A stretch of 64,000 nucleotides of DNA from Sulfuricurvum sp. (GTDB taxonomy: Bacteria > Campylobacterota > Campylobacteria > Campylobacterales > Sulfurimonadaceae): NCBI GenBank assembly GCA_028710885.1, contig JAQTTG010000003.1, forward strand, positions 186,001-250,000, read 5' to 3'. The position numbers were made by a program, and so were the translations under genes. The notes below the pieces were generated by a model that made no database searches, was not told the DNA's origin, and worked only from the letters and a program-made list of their open reading frames with translations. Shown one piece after another: positions 39,643 through 48,650 of the stretch (position 1 is its first letter; every line of letters begins with the position of its first letter).

Positions 39643-41015
39643 GTTAGAGTTATCCCAAAAATAATAAAGAGTATAAAAGCGATCGCTGCTGATATAAGGG
39701 CATATGGAAGCTGTGTTTGGACATGTTCAGCAACTTCACATCCTGATGCCATAGCAGAAATAATTGTCGTGTCAGAGATGGGAGAACAGTGATCACCGAA
39801 TACTCCTCCTGAAATGACTGCTCCCATACACAGAGCAACAGGGGCATCGAGTCCTACTGCCAATGGGACGGCGATTGGAAGCATGATACTAAACGTTCCC
39901 CAGCTTGTTCCAGTCGCAAATGCGATGATTGCTCCCAAAATGAAAATAGCTCCTGCCAAATATGCAGGGCTGAGGTAATCACCGATAAACGAAGCAAGAT
40001 ATTTCCCCACCTGCATGTCGGAACTTACTCCGCCGATGGCAAATGCAAATAGTAAAATAGCAGCAATCGGAGCCATTGATTTCGCTCCACTGTAGGCACT
40101 GGAAAAAAAATCATGAGAGGTGAGGGCATTTTTAAATCGATAGTATCCCCACATCAATATCAGTGTAATGATCAAAGTATAAAAAATCGAAGTGGAACCG
40201 GAACCTTTGAAGATATTTCCCCCACCGGTTGTTATCATGAAGCTTATGACCCCCCCGATCATCCATACCATCGGCCACAAGAAAAGTCCGATATGCCCAT
40301 GTTCATCTTCGCACTTTACAGTAGATGCAGCTTCAATTGTAGCATGACGCATTGGACCGATGTCGATTTCAAACCATATTGCGATGAAGGTAACAATAAG
40401 AGCAATAAAAGCATAAAAATTAAATATGACCGCTTGAACCAGCCATGTGGCGCTTTCGCCACTGATAAGACCTGCAGTGATTTGACCGCCGATCAGCCCT
40501 AACAAAAGTGCTCCCCAACCATTGAGCGGAATGAGAGAGCATACGGGAGCGGAGGTAGAGTCGCAGACAAAAGCGAGTTTTGCACGTGAAACGCTATAGC
40601 GGTCGCAAAATGGTCGTCCGATAGCTCCGGCAACGAGAGATGTAATGGAGGATTCAATAAAAACAATGATCCCTGCAATAAAGCTCGGCATTAAAGCTCC
40701 CCGTTTACTTTTAACCCATGTACGTTTGACACTCAGCTCATGTACCAGGCCATCCACTCCGCCACTGCGTTCAATCAGTGCCATAACTGAACCAACCATT
40801 ATTGCAAATGCGAGAGTTTTGAGTACCCACCCTTCATTGAGCAGTGTGCCAAATCGTTCTACCATCAGCATTAAGGCACTGAGTGGATTAAAATCGGCAA
40901 TGATGAACTCTCCAACGAGGACAGCCATTGCCAACGCAACAAAAACAGAACGACTAAAAAATGCGAGAAGAATAGCAATAAGAGGCGGGATTAACCCAGA
41001 AATACCATATTCGAT
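39639..41015 (-). CDS. NhaC-type Na+/H+ antiporter family protein, probable non-canonical start
   Basis: Polytopic transporter of the NhaC/ion-transporter superfamily: GALMPSFIAGIIVFIESSIT, APVCSLIPLNGWGALLLG, FATGTSWGTFSIMLPIAVP and GGVFGDHCSPISDTTIISAM are family blocks. The first usable TTG/ATG (40934/40928) would delete the first helix, but the same frame continues upstream with YGISGLIPPLIAILLAFFSR, a typical N-terminus of these proteins. No ATG, GTG or TTG exists there. ATC at 41015, 7 bases after AAAAGG and 11 after the GNAT stop, is proposed as start (458 residues). Ion specificity is not shown. Confidence 0.8.
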   Translation of the reverse strand: MEYGISGLIPPLIAILLAFFSRSVFVALAMAVLVGEFIIADFNPLSALMLMVERFGTLLNEGWVLKTLAFAIMVGSVMALIERSGGVDGLVHELSVKRTWVKSKRGALMPSFIAGIIVFIESSITSLVAGAIGRPFCDRYSVSRAKLAFVCDSTSAPVCSLIPLNGWGALLLGLIGGQITAGLISGESATWLVQAVIFNFYAFIALIVTFIAIWFEIDIGPMRHATIEAASTVKCEDEHGHIGLFLWPMVWMIGGVISFMITTGGGNIFKGSGSTSIFYTLIITLILMWGYYRFKNALTSHDFFSSAYSGAKSMAPIAAILLFAFAIGGVSSDMQVGKYLASFIGDYLSPAYLAGAIFILGAIIAFATGTSWGTFSIMLPIAVPLAVGLDAPVALCMGAVISGGVFGDHCSPISDTTIISAMASGCEVAEHVQTQLPYALISAAIAFILFIIFGITLT

Positions 41016-41026
41016 GGAAAAGCCTT

Positions 41027-41650
41027 TTAGAGAATAATCTGCAGACGCATAATACCGGCTCTGCCAAATTGTTCTTTGTAATATTCGCTTCGTTTTTCAT
41101 CGATAACGCTAAAACCGAGTTTTTTATACATCATTTCTGTCTCCACAGAGCCTATCTCAACAGGAGTTTGAACTTTACGATATCCTTTTAGACGTGCAGT
41201 GAGCATACTTTTACCGATAAGTTCTTTGAGTACATCGATGTTTTTAAATCCATCTTTAACCATGATGAAATCAAGTACAAATGTTTTATTGTCCACATCT
41301 CCTTCGCATAAGAGATAGGCGGCTATTCGTTCATGGTAGGTTTCATCGAATCCAATCTCTTCCAAGGCTTTTGAAAAAATTTCATGGGTTGCGATACGGG
41401 GTTCATATCCGCAAATGACACCGACACTTTCACCACCTGCAACAGCAATAAAAAAATTTGAGATATGACAATAACATTTAGTTGTAGTAAGTGCTAAGCG
41501 CTTGAGATTAGTGATTAATTCCTGTTCATCAGAGGTATTGAATACCAAATCAAATAAACCAATCTTTTTGCCCGATCGTGAACTTTCTAATAAGGCCTTA
41601 GAAACAATATCAATATCCGTCTCTGATGCCTTACGAACTGTTATTGTCAT
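41027..41650 (-). CDS. GNAT-family N-acetyltransferase
   Basis: 207 residues. Begins MTITVRKASETDIDIVSKAL, the usual GNAT first strand and helix. The acetyl-CoA-binding strand and loop (KTFVLDFIMVKDGFKNIDVLKELIGKSM) and the late segment RKVQTPVEIGSVETEMMYKKLGFSVIDEKR (in parts: MYKKLGFSVIDEK) support the call. First gene of a leftward operon with the antiporter, regulator and kinase. Substrate unknown. Confidence 0.8.
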   Translation of the reverse strand: MTITVRKASETDIDIVSKALLESSRSGKKIGLFDLVFNTSDEQELITNLKRLALTTTKCYCHISNFFIAVAGGESVGVICGYEPRIATHEIFSKALEEIGFDETYHERIAAYLLCEGDVDNKTFVLDFIMVKDGFKNIDVLKELIGKSMLTARLKGYRKVQTPVEIGSVETEMMYKKLGFSVIDEKRSEYYKEQFGRAGIMRLQIIL

Positions 41651-41718
41651 CTGTGCCTCTATTCGCGAATTTTCAATATGCTATACTACCTAACTTTAAA
41701 ATAAACTAAGAACAATAC

Positions 41719-42396
41719 ATGTTTAAAACAATTTCATCTTTTTTGATATTTTCTCTTCTTTCTTGTGCTATTGCATCAGAACAATTAGTTGTTGTACTTT
41801 CACCCGAATTAAATGCGACAGCTGCAGTTATGCAAAGATATATTAAAGAGACAAAATGGGAAAAGGTAGGGGAAAAATTTTCAGTTACATTGGGCCGTAA
41901 CGGCTTAGGATATGTTGTTGAAAAAAATCCCCTTAAAAATGAGGGAGATGGGAGATCTCCAGCAGGAATATTTCCGATACTCTCTACTTTTGGGTATGAT
42001 GAACATCCAAACTCGCTAATGCCTTATTATCATGCTGATGAAAAATTGATTTGCATTGATGATGTGAATGACACACGTTACAACACGTTTGCCCAACTCA
42101 ATCCCTTATATCCACCAAAAAGTTTTGAAATGATGCATCGCAATGATGAGGTATATCGCAATGGTGCGGTAATCGGCTATAACCTTATGGGGGAAAAAGG
42201 ACGAGGTTCTTGTATCTTTATTCATCTCAATCATCCTGATTATCGTCCTACATCCGGATGCACAGCGATGGAAGAGTCATCGTTAAAAGTATTATTGAAA
42301 TGGCTCGATCCTAAAAAAAGTCCACAAATTTTACAGATACCTAAAAATGAGTGTTTGAATTATCAAAAAGAGTTTAAGGGGATAGAGTGTGAGTAA
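41719..42396 (+). CDS. L,D-transpeptidase (YkuD-family) protein
   Basis: 225 residues with a signal peptide (FLIFSLLSCAIA, cleavage before SE). The catalytic domain shows DGRSPAGIFPI and the motif IFIHLNHP...TSGCTAMEE with His and catalytic Cys in SGC. YkuD-fold enzymes form 3-3 cross-links in peptidoglycan or trim peptides (Csd6 in Helicobacter is a carboxypeptidase of this fold). Which reaction applies cannot be told from sequence. Single gene with its own ATG after AACAATAC; a palindrome follows the stop. Confidence 0.85.
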   Translation: MFKTISSFLIFSLLSCAIASEQLVVVLSPELNATAAVMQRYIKETKWEKVGEKFSVTLGRNGLGYVVEKNPLKNEGDGRSPAGIFPILSTFGYDEHPNSLMPYYHADEKLICIDDVNDTRYNTFAQLNPLYPPKSFEMMHRNDEVYRNGAVIGYNLMGEKGRGSCIFIHLNHPDYRPTSGCTAMEESSLKVLLKWLDPKKSPQILQIPKNECLNYQKEFKGIECE

Positions 42397-42397
42397 C

Positions 42398-42423
42398 GTC
42401 ATTCCCGCTTTCGCAGGAATGAT
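42398..42423. repeat. GTCATTCCCGC...GCAGGAATGAT palindrome
   Basis: GTCATTCCCGC (42398-42408) pairs with GCAGGAATGAT (42413-42423) with one mismatch, followed by GAGGATAAA. It lies between convergent genes. It is the fullest copy of the dispersed palindrome family in this window. Confidence 0.6.
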
Positions 42424-42432
42424 GAGGATAAA

Positions 42433-43452
42433 TTATGGATTAACTACATCTACTTTAGGGGTAGATGGATTGGATGTTGGAAGCATTGGATAAACGATTA
42501 CTGGTTTTTTACCATCGAGAGCTTTTAAAAAGCTCTCGATTGATGCAGTTTCCTCATCCGTGAGGGTAATTCCGAGTTGGATCCGTCCCATTTCTTTGAT
42601 TGCTTCTGGTAATGTTGCAATTTGACCGTTGTGGAAATACGGAGCGGTTTCGGTGATATTACGTAGCGTAGGTACACGAACTAAACCGTTTGCATCCCCT
42701 TTGAAATCTCCTACATTCATATGCTTGTACGGTGCAACTACCCCAAATGGCTGCATAGTTCCGCCGAGTGCGATGTCATTATGGCAGGTTGTACACCCTT
42801 TATCGATAAAAGTTTTAAGCCCTTTTTGCTCTGTAGCACTCAGTGCTTTTTTGTTTCCATTAAGAAAATTATCATAGCGAGACGGTGTTACGAGGGTACG
42901 TTCAAACACAGCGATGGTATCGGCTACTTTTTCAAACGTGATTTGCACATTTTTTCCGTACGCTTTTTGGAACATTTTGACATATTCAGGCATTGAATTG
43001 ACAACACCTGTTACGAAATCTTTTGGTGCAGCCATTTCCGGTCCTGCTTGAATTGGTCCTTGTGCTTGTTCTTCGAGGTGAGGAGAGCGGCCATCCCAGA
43101 ACTGTTGGTTGTAGAATACGGCATTATAGACGGTTGGTGAGCTTAACCCGTGAGGGTTACTTGTCCATTTATGACCAATTGCAGCACTCATACCGTCTGT
43201 TCCGCCGATAGCAAGATTATGGCAGGTATTACAGCTGATAAGACCACTTTTAGAGAGACGTGGTTCAAAATAGAGCATTTTCCCGAGTTCAACTTTGGTT
43301 GCTGTTGTTGGATTGTTAGGATTTGAGGTGAGTTTTTCAATCGCTTTTGTGTTGCCTGGGATTGCTTTTAGCCCGGCAGTTTTTGCATCATCAATCAATG
43401 TTGTAGCCATCATAGTGGTGGTCGCAACTACTGAAAGTATCAATAATTTCAT
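42433..43452 (-). CDS. ccpA: Diheme cytochrome c peroxidase
   Basis: Periplasmic enzyme reducing H2O2 with electrons from cytochrome c. About 339 residues from ATG 43452, which starts a signal peptide (MKLLILSVVATTTMMA); the upstream in-frame start would add a non-signal extension. Two heme motifs: CNTCH in LISCNTCHNLAIGG and CTTCH in DKGCTTCHNDIALGG. The segments WDGRSPHLEEQA, RVPTLRNITETAPYFHNG and the Pro-rich C-terminal tail fit the CcpA/MauG family. Single gene. Important for oxidative stress in microaerophiles. Confidence 0.93.
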   Translation of the reverse strand: MKLLILSVVATTTMMATTLIDDAKTAGLKAIPGNTKAIEKLTSNPNNPTTATKVELGKMLYFEPRLSKSGLISCNTCHNLAIGGTDGMSAAIGHKWTSNPHGLSSPTVYNAVFYNQQFWDGRSPHLEEQAQGPIQAGPEMAAPKDFVTGVVNSMPEYVKMFQKAYGKNVQITFEKVADTIAVFERTLVTPSRYDNFLNGNKKALSATEQKGLKTFIDKGCTTCHNDIALGGTMQPFGVVAPYKHMNVGDFKGDANGLVRVPTLRNITETAPYFHNGQIATLPEAIKEMGRIQLGITLTDEETASIESFLKALDGKKPVIVYPMLPTSNPSTPKVDVVNP

Positions 43453-43515
43453 AATAAGCCCTTTATGTTCGGATAAGAGCAGTAATTGTAACACCTTTAA
43501 TATAAAGGAAAATTT

Positions 43516-45762
43516 TTATCCTTTAGTTAATATTAGTTCTTGCATTACGGTCGAGCGTTTAGATTGTTCTAGTCGTCTGCATGCGGATTCAAAAGCTCCA
43601 CTCTCACCGACTAAAATACAGTGTCCTTTTGCTCTTGTAATGGCGGTGTAAAGGAGCTTTGTATTAAGCATGATATGGTGTGAAAAACTCATGACCATTA
43701 CTACCCGTTCGTACTCCATTCCTTGAACTTTATGAACACTAAGTGCATAAGAAAGATTTAAAAAGTCATTAATTTGATCAAATTTATATTGTACAATCAA
43801 CTCTTCGTTGGGATAATAGACATAACACAACTCATCATCTTCCTCGAGTCGAAAGATCAATCCGCACATCCCATTGAAAATTCTCCGTTCGCTGGCATCT
43901 GATCCTTCTTTGAACTCTTCGGGGGTATAAGATGGAAGATTTTCATTTCTAATATGGACTACTTTGTCCATCAAACGAAGCTCCCCTTTGAATGTTTTTA
44001 TCATTTTTTTCGGATTTGGGTTGAAATACTCCTGGAGGACACTGTTTAAATTTTCAACTCCTAATGCATTAGCGCGCATTGGCGAGATAACCTGAAAAGC
44101 ACTTAAATATTCCCGTATCTGTTTGGTATTGAGTTTTTCCCTGGATTCAGGGAGATATTTTAGTGTTATTTCGGCAATGGCAGCGAGAGTATTATGGGCA
44201 TGGGTTTTCAATACTTCTTCAAAATCACTGGTTGATAGGCTGTTTTTGAGTGCATGACGATTTACAATATCTACATTCATAAATGTAAAATCGGCATAGG
44301 TTTCTCGATAAGAGGGGATAATCCCTTTGCGAACGTCATTGGCTATGAGAGCAATAGCTTGATCGGGACTTTGACGATAAATTTGTGTTAACATAACAGT
44401 AGGTGCGAGGTTAAGCGCGATAGCATCACTTAGAGGATTCCCTGCACCGATCGGAGGAAGTTGAGCATCGTCTCCGACAATAATAATTGTAGCGTCTCTA
44501 TCTATTTTTGCCATTAGTCTTGCAAAAAGAAGAGAATTTATCATGGAAGCTTCATCTATCAAGACCACTTTATATGGCATGGTATCGTGGGATTCAAAGC
44601 GCACCAATAGACTTTGGATTGTGGCACTTTGATAACCGCTTCGTTCTCGTATTCTTTGCGAAGCAATTCCGCTAAGAGCACAAGTCATAATAAGACTTGG
44701 ATCATGTTTTAAGGCAAGAAGATCAAGAAGGGCTTTTGCTGTAGTACTTTTCCCCGTTCCAGCGTATCCAACAAGTAAAATTAATCCAATCCCCTGGTTA
44801 ATCAGCTCTAATGCAGAATATTGCTGTTCACCTAAAGTGAGAGTGTGATTTTTTAAAAATGCTGAAAGATCATCGCTCAAGGGCGCATGGATGCTTTTAC
44901 CTCTGCGTTTAAATTCACTCATGAGAAGCATTTCCGCTTCATAGATACGTGTAGGTGAGAGTTTTGCGCTTGGAAGTAGCGTTATGCTTCCTTCTCGGAT
45001 ACGATCTTCCAGTGCTTCGTCGTAACGACTTTGATCACCTAGTTCTAATAATCGATCCAGTTTTTCAAAGAGTGCATAACGGTCAATACAACTGTTCCCT
45101 TCCTGGTCGCAATACTCGGTTAGAGTATATTCCATTGCTGCTTGAATACGACGTGAATCATCATTTTTAAGTCCCATATTCAGAGCTATTTCATCAGCTT
45201 TTTTGAATCCAATGCCATTTATACGCATGAGAGTGTAGGGATTGTTTTTGATCGCTTCGATTGGGTCTTTGAGTTCCCTTAACGCTCCGGCTATTAGTCT
45301 AAGCAATGCAGGAGTGACTCCGAAAGGGGCTAAAAATTCTCCTAAAAGTCTCATTGAGCGAAATTGTTTCCATCCAGTAGAGAGTTTTAAGAGGCGTTTC
45401 TCATTCATCCCCTTTATCTCCATTAATTGCTCAATGTTGTTATCTAAAATATTGATAAGCCCATCAGTACCGTAACGCTCGATTAGTTCAGCGGTCAGTT
45501 TTTTTGTAAACCCTTTGACGACACGGTTGAGAAAAAAGAAAAGCTCGTTTTGATTTACAATCAGGGAGTGGGCTTTAAACGTTCGTCCATGATGAGTATG
45601 CTCTTCCCATGAGCCTTTGAGGGTAACGGCTGCATCTTTTAGATTTTCAACATCGCTTTCATAATAGTGAGCGCTAATTTTCTCACCGCTTTTGAGTGCG
45701 GCAATGAAAAAACCGCTATTTACAAAGATGATTTTATCGATTTGACCGATGAGTATTTGCAT
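43516..45762 (-). CDS. recD2: RecD2-type ATP-dependent DNA helicase
   Basis: 748 residues. An N-terminal OB-like and helix-hairpin-helix region (LIERYGTDGLINILDNN, MEIKGMNEKRLLKL, INGIGFKKADEIAL) precedes the SF1B helicase core: Walker A VGYAGTGKSTTAKAL (about 335-349), Walker B VVLIDEASMINS, VGDDAQLPPIGAGNPL, and motif V/VI LSYALSVHKVQGMEYERV and LLYTAITRAKGHCILVG. RecD2 is the RecBC-independent form of RecD, a 5'-3' helicase. No recB or recC is adjacent, which supports RecD2. Confidence 0.9.
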   Translation of the reverse strand: MQILIGQIDKIIFVNSGFFIAALKSGEKISAHYYESDVENLKDAAVTLKGSWEEHTHHGRTFKAHSLIVNQNELFFFLNRVVKGFTKKLTAELIERYGTDGLINILDNNIEQLMEIKGMNEKRLLKLSTGWKQFRSMRLLGEFLAPFGVTPALLRLIAGALRELKDPIEAIKNNPYTLMRINGIGFKKADEIALNMGLKNDDSRRIQAAMEYTLTEYCDQEGNSCIDRYALFEKLDRLLELGDQSRYDEALEDRIREGSITLLPSAKLSPTRIYEAEMLLMSEFKRRGKSIHAPLSDDLSAFLKNHTLTLGEQQYSALELINQGIGLILLVGYAGTGKSTTAKALLDLLALKHDPSLIMTCALSGIASQRIRERSGYQSATIQSLLVRFESHDTMPYKVVLIDEASMINSLLFARLMAKIDRDATIIIVGDDAQLPPIGAGNPLSDAIALNLAPTVMLTQIYRQSPDQAIALIANDVRKGIIPSYRETYADFTFMNVDIVNRHALKNSLSTSDFEEVLKTHAHNTLAAIAEITLKYLPESREKLNTKQIREYLSAFQVISPMRANALGVENLNSVLQEYFNPNPKKMIKTFKGELRLMDKVVHIRNENLPSYTPEEFKEGSDASERRIFNGMCGLIFRLEEDDELCYVYYPNEELIVQYKFDQINDFLNLSYALSVHKVQGMEYERVVMVMSFSHHIMLNTKLLYTAITRAKGHCILVGESGAFESACRRLEQSKRSTVMQELILTKG

Positions 45763-45804
45763 GGGGGGATTTTAGCGAAAAATTATATGAAGAATATTTT
45801 TTAT

Positions 45805-45822
45805 GACACCCTGTGAGGTGCC
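45805..45822. repeat. GACACC/GGTGCC hairpin between recD2 and glyQ
   Basis: GACACC (45805-45810) and GGTGCC (45817-45822) form a stem with CTGTGA loop in the 69-base gap. No T-run follows on the minus strand, so a terminator role for glyQ is doubtful. Confidence 0.35.
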
Positions 45823-45831
45823 AGATACCAT

Positions 45832-46713
45832 TTATGCTTTGACTCGTGCGTTACGTGCTTCTTCTTGTGATTTATAAAGTTCCGCACATCCTTTGGCTAA
45901 CTCGCGGATTTTAAGGATGTAGTTGGCACGTTCTGTTACAGAAATCGCTTTGCGCGCATCGAGGGTGTTAAAAGTATGAGATGCCATCATGCACAGATCG
46001 TAGGCAGGGAGTGGCAACTGGGCATCGAGGCATCGTTTGCACTCAGCGGCTTTAGATTCGAACTCGGCAAAGAGCATTGCGGTATCGGCGATTTCAAAAT
46101 TGTATTTGCTAAACTCGATTTCGCCCTCTTTGTGGATGTCACGGTAGAGGGTTTTGCCGAATTTATTTTCGCTCCACACGATATCAAAAACGGTATCAAC
46201 CCCTTGGAGATACATCGCCAAACGCTCTGTACCGTAGGTAATCTCAACGGCTACGGGATCGCACGTTACTCCGCCCACTTGCTGAAAATAGGTGAACTGA
46301 GTCACTTCCATCCCATTGAGCCACACTTCCCAACCCAATCCCCAAGCTCCGAGTGTTGGAGATTCCCAGTTATCTTCGACGAAACGGATATCATGATCTT
46401 TGAGATTCAGTCCGAGGTATTCCAAACTTTTGAGGTACAACTCTTGGATATTTTCAGGCGAGGGTTTGATGAGGACTTGAAATTGATAATAGCTTCCCAA
46501 ACGGTTTGGGTTTTCACCATAACGTCCATCTGTCGGGCGTCGGCTCGGTGCGACATAAGCGACTGACCACGGTTGTGAATCGAGTGAACGTAAAAAAGTA
46601 GCAGGATGAAATGTTCCCGCACCCGCCGCAATGTCATAGGGCTGAACGATAGCGCACCCTTGGTCATTCCAAAATTGTTGAAGTTTTAAAAGCATATCAC
46701 CAAACGTAATCAT
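45832..46713 (-). CDS. glyQ: Glycyl-tRNA synthetase alpha subunit
   Basis: Catalytic subunit of the alpha2beta2 bacterial GlyRS. 293 residues from ATG 46713 (an adjoining TTG at 46716 is less likely). Family blocks: [73 protein letters not shown] and [16 protein letters not shown]. The beta subunit gene glyS is not in the window. AGGA precedes the start. Confidence 0.97.
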   Translation of the reverse strand: MITFGDMLLKLQQFWNDQGCAIVQPYDIAAGAGTFHPATFLRSLDSQPWSVAYVAPSRRPTDGRYGENPNRLGSYYQFQVLIKPSPENIQELYLKSLEYLGLNLKDHDIRFVEDNWESPTLGAWGLGWEVWLNGMEVTQFTYFQQVGGVTCDPVAVEITYGTERLAMYLQGVDTVFDIVWSENKFGKTLYRDIHKEGEIEFSKYNFEIADTAMLFAEFESKAAECKRCLDAQLPLPAYDLCMMASHTFNTLDARKAISVTERANYILKIRELAKGCAELYKSQEEARNARVKA

Positions 46714-46748
46714 CAAAAAATTCCTAAAAAAAAGTGCGCTATTATAGC

Positions 46749-47606
46749 TTATGAGAGCTTACAGACAATATCTCCGATCTCTCGATTGAGTGATGCGGCT
46801 ACTACTGAACATTTTACTTTGAGTAAAAAGCAAATATTATCTCGACGTTGCGGAGTCATACACTCATAATTTCCCATCCCTTTGGCGATGATAAGGTCGG
46901 CTGTATCAAAGAGTTGTTGGGCTTCAGGGGAAGCGAGTTCATACACAAATCCGGGAGTGGGTACGCCACTGTCTATGAGGGTACAGATCGATTGCATATT
47001 GGCTTCAAGTGCCTCGTCCATTGTTACATCATTGATGATGGGATTACCACGTACCATATAGGTTATTGTGAGATGCGGAAAGAGGGTTTGCAATGATTCG
47101 ATAGTCAGCATGTCAAAAACATGTTCTCCTGCATTGTCTCCGATATAAAGGAGGTGATGTGTTGTTAAAAGTTTTTTTCGCAGTGTATCGGTATCATTAA
47201 GATGAAACGGCATATCAAAAACAGAGATGATTGCTTCATGCAGATCAAAGCTCACTTCGGCAGCAAGATCGATCACATTTCCCACTACGGCTGTTTTTAA
47301 TGTTGCAAGATAGGGATCATTGCAGTTAGCAATCGTCTCTTTTAAAAAAGGTATGTAGCTAATGGCTTGTTGGGTAGCATGCTCTTTTTGCTCTTTGTAG
47401 AGATCCTCCATCGCCGCTAATTCAGCCATTTTTTCGTACAAAGGTGCAGCGATAACAGGGGGAGAAAGTGTAAAATCAGCATCTTTAAGCGATGTCTCGA
47501 CGTAATTGATGATTTGATGAGTTAATGCCTCATTGGCATGGATTGCTTGACAAACACGACGGCTTTGAGCACTGATGCATTCTATGCATTCATTTTGTAT
47601 GGTCAT
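46749..47606 (-). CDS. DUF89-family (ARMT1-like) metal-dependent phosphatase
   Basis: 285 residues. Two N-terminal Cys pairs (ECIECISAQ) and the family motifs [28 protein letters not shown] and [15 protein letters not shown] identify the DUF89 fold. Members are metal-dependent phosphatases thought to remove damaged sugar phosphates or phosphorylated cofactors. Its ATG overlaps the stop of the preceding DUF3972-like gene by four bases. Physiological substrate unknown. Confidence 0.85.
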   Translation of the reverse strand: MTIQNECIECISAQSRRVCQAIHANEALTHQIINYVETSLKDADFTLSPPVIAAPLYEKMAELAAMEDLYKEQKEHATQQAISYIPFLKETIANCNDPYLATLKTAVVGNVIDLAAEVSFDLHEAIISVFDMPFHLNDTDTLRKKLLTTHHLLYIGDNAGEHVFDMLTIESLQTLFPHLTITYMVRGNPIINDVTMDEALEANMQSICTLIDSGVPTPGFVYELASPEAQQLFDTADLIIAKGMGNYECMTPQRRDNICFLLKVKCSVVAASLNREIGDIVCKLS

Positions 47607-48079
47607 ATAGCGGCATGATCATCGATCACTTTTCCCCACATTAGCTTGTATTTGCGACGCATAAATTCGACCTCTTGTTGAGAAAGACGGAGTTGTTCGG
47701 TCAGGGTTGCGATAGTACGACGATCCTCATCGTAAAGCTCTTGTAATGAGTCTAATGCTTCTTTTAAAAATTCATTTTCATTTTTGATGGATTCGATTGT
47801 TTCTTCTTTTGCGAAAAGCACTTTTTCATGGAGATTGATAATTGTTCCAATTGTTTTTTCGACGAAACTCGCCCCTAGTGTGACATCAGCATGAGAAGCG
47901 CTTAGCTCATGAAGCGATGCCGGTACGATTCCCGACATCCCTTGTCCGGGATCAATAAATACTACTCCGTCTTCAATAGTTGTAGTAAGTTTTCCTCGGA
48001 TAATTAAAGTTTCGACATCATTACGATCCATATTAGCCATTTTTGCATAATCATCGATACTCATCCAGTGTTCTTGCAT
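47603..48079 (-). CDS. Campylobacterota-type HTH/coiled-coil protein (DUF3972-like)
   Basis: 158 residues. The first 45 look like a MerR/excisionase-type helix-turn-helix (MSIDDYAKMANMDRNDVETL, then IIRGKLTTTIEDGVVFI). After a hydrophobic linker, residues about 75-150 form a long coiled coil (ETIESIKNENEFLKEALDSL). The layout fits DUF3972, a family I recall from Campylobacterota; this label is from memory of the pattern. It is translationally coupled to the DUF89 gene. May bind DNA; role unknown. Confidence 0.65.
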   Translation of the reverse strand: MQEHWMSIDDYAKMANMDRNDVETLIIRGKLTTTIEDGVVFIDPGQGMSGIVPASLHELSASHADVTLGASFVEKTIGTIINLHEKVLFAKEETIESIKNENEFLKEALDSLQELYDEDRRTIATLTEQLRLSQQEVEFMRRKYKLMWGKVIDDHAAI

Positions 48080-48130
48080 CTCACCCCGCCTATATAGTCT
48101 TAATTTTAGTGTAGCAAATGTTGTGCCCTA

Positions 48131-48625
48131 TTATAAAATAGTCTCTATTTCCAATGAATCCATTTCAACTTTTTTAGCTTTGCTAATACGATCTTCTTGG
48201 AGTTTCATTCTTAATTCTTCATTTTCGAGTGCTAATATTTGCATAGCAAGATACGCTGAATTGATCGCTCCAGCTTTACCGATTGCTACTGTTGCTACGG
48301 GCATTCCGGCAGGCATTTGGACGGTAGAGAGGAGGGCATCGATTCCGCTAAGGGCAGAAGCACTCATCGGTACACCGATGACAGGTTTGATCGTTTTAGA
48401 TGAAAGTACACCTGCTAAATGTGCCGCCATTCCTGCCGCTGCAATAAAAACTTGTGCACCTTTGGCTTCAGCTGCTACAATATAATCTTTAGTACGTTCA
48501 GGACTGCGATGTGCTGAAGATATAATTAGCTCATATTGAACACCAAAATCTTCAAGTGTTTGTGAACATGATTTCATAACGTCAAAATCACTTTTACTTC
48601 CCATAATGATAGATACAAATTTCAT
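48131..48625 (-). CDS. purE: N5-carboxyaminoimidazole ribonucleotide mutase
   Basis: Converts N5-CAIR to CAIR in purine synthesis. 164 residues with SIIMGSKSDFDVMKSCSQTL, the active-site SSAHRSPERT, FIAAAGMAAHLAGVL and GVPMSASALSGIDALLSTVQMP in parts (GVPMSASALSGIDALLS). The His of SAHRSP and the MGSKSD loop are intact. The start ATG follows AAGGAG. Partner purK is not in the window. Confidence 0.96.
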   Translation of the reverse strand: MKFVSIIMGSKSDFDVMKSCSQTLEDFGVQYELIISSAHRSPERTKDYIVAAEAKGAQVFIAAAGMAAHLAGVLSSKTIKPVIGVPMSASALSGIDALLSTVQMPAGMPVATVAIGKAGAINSAYLAMQILALENEELRMKLQEDRISKAKKVEMDSLEIETIL

Positions 48626-48650
48626 TGAATTGACTCCTTGGATTTTAAAA

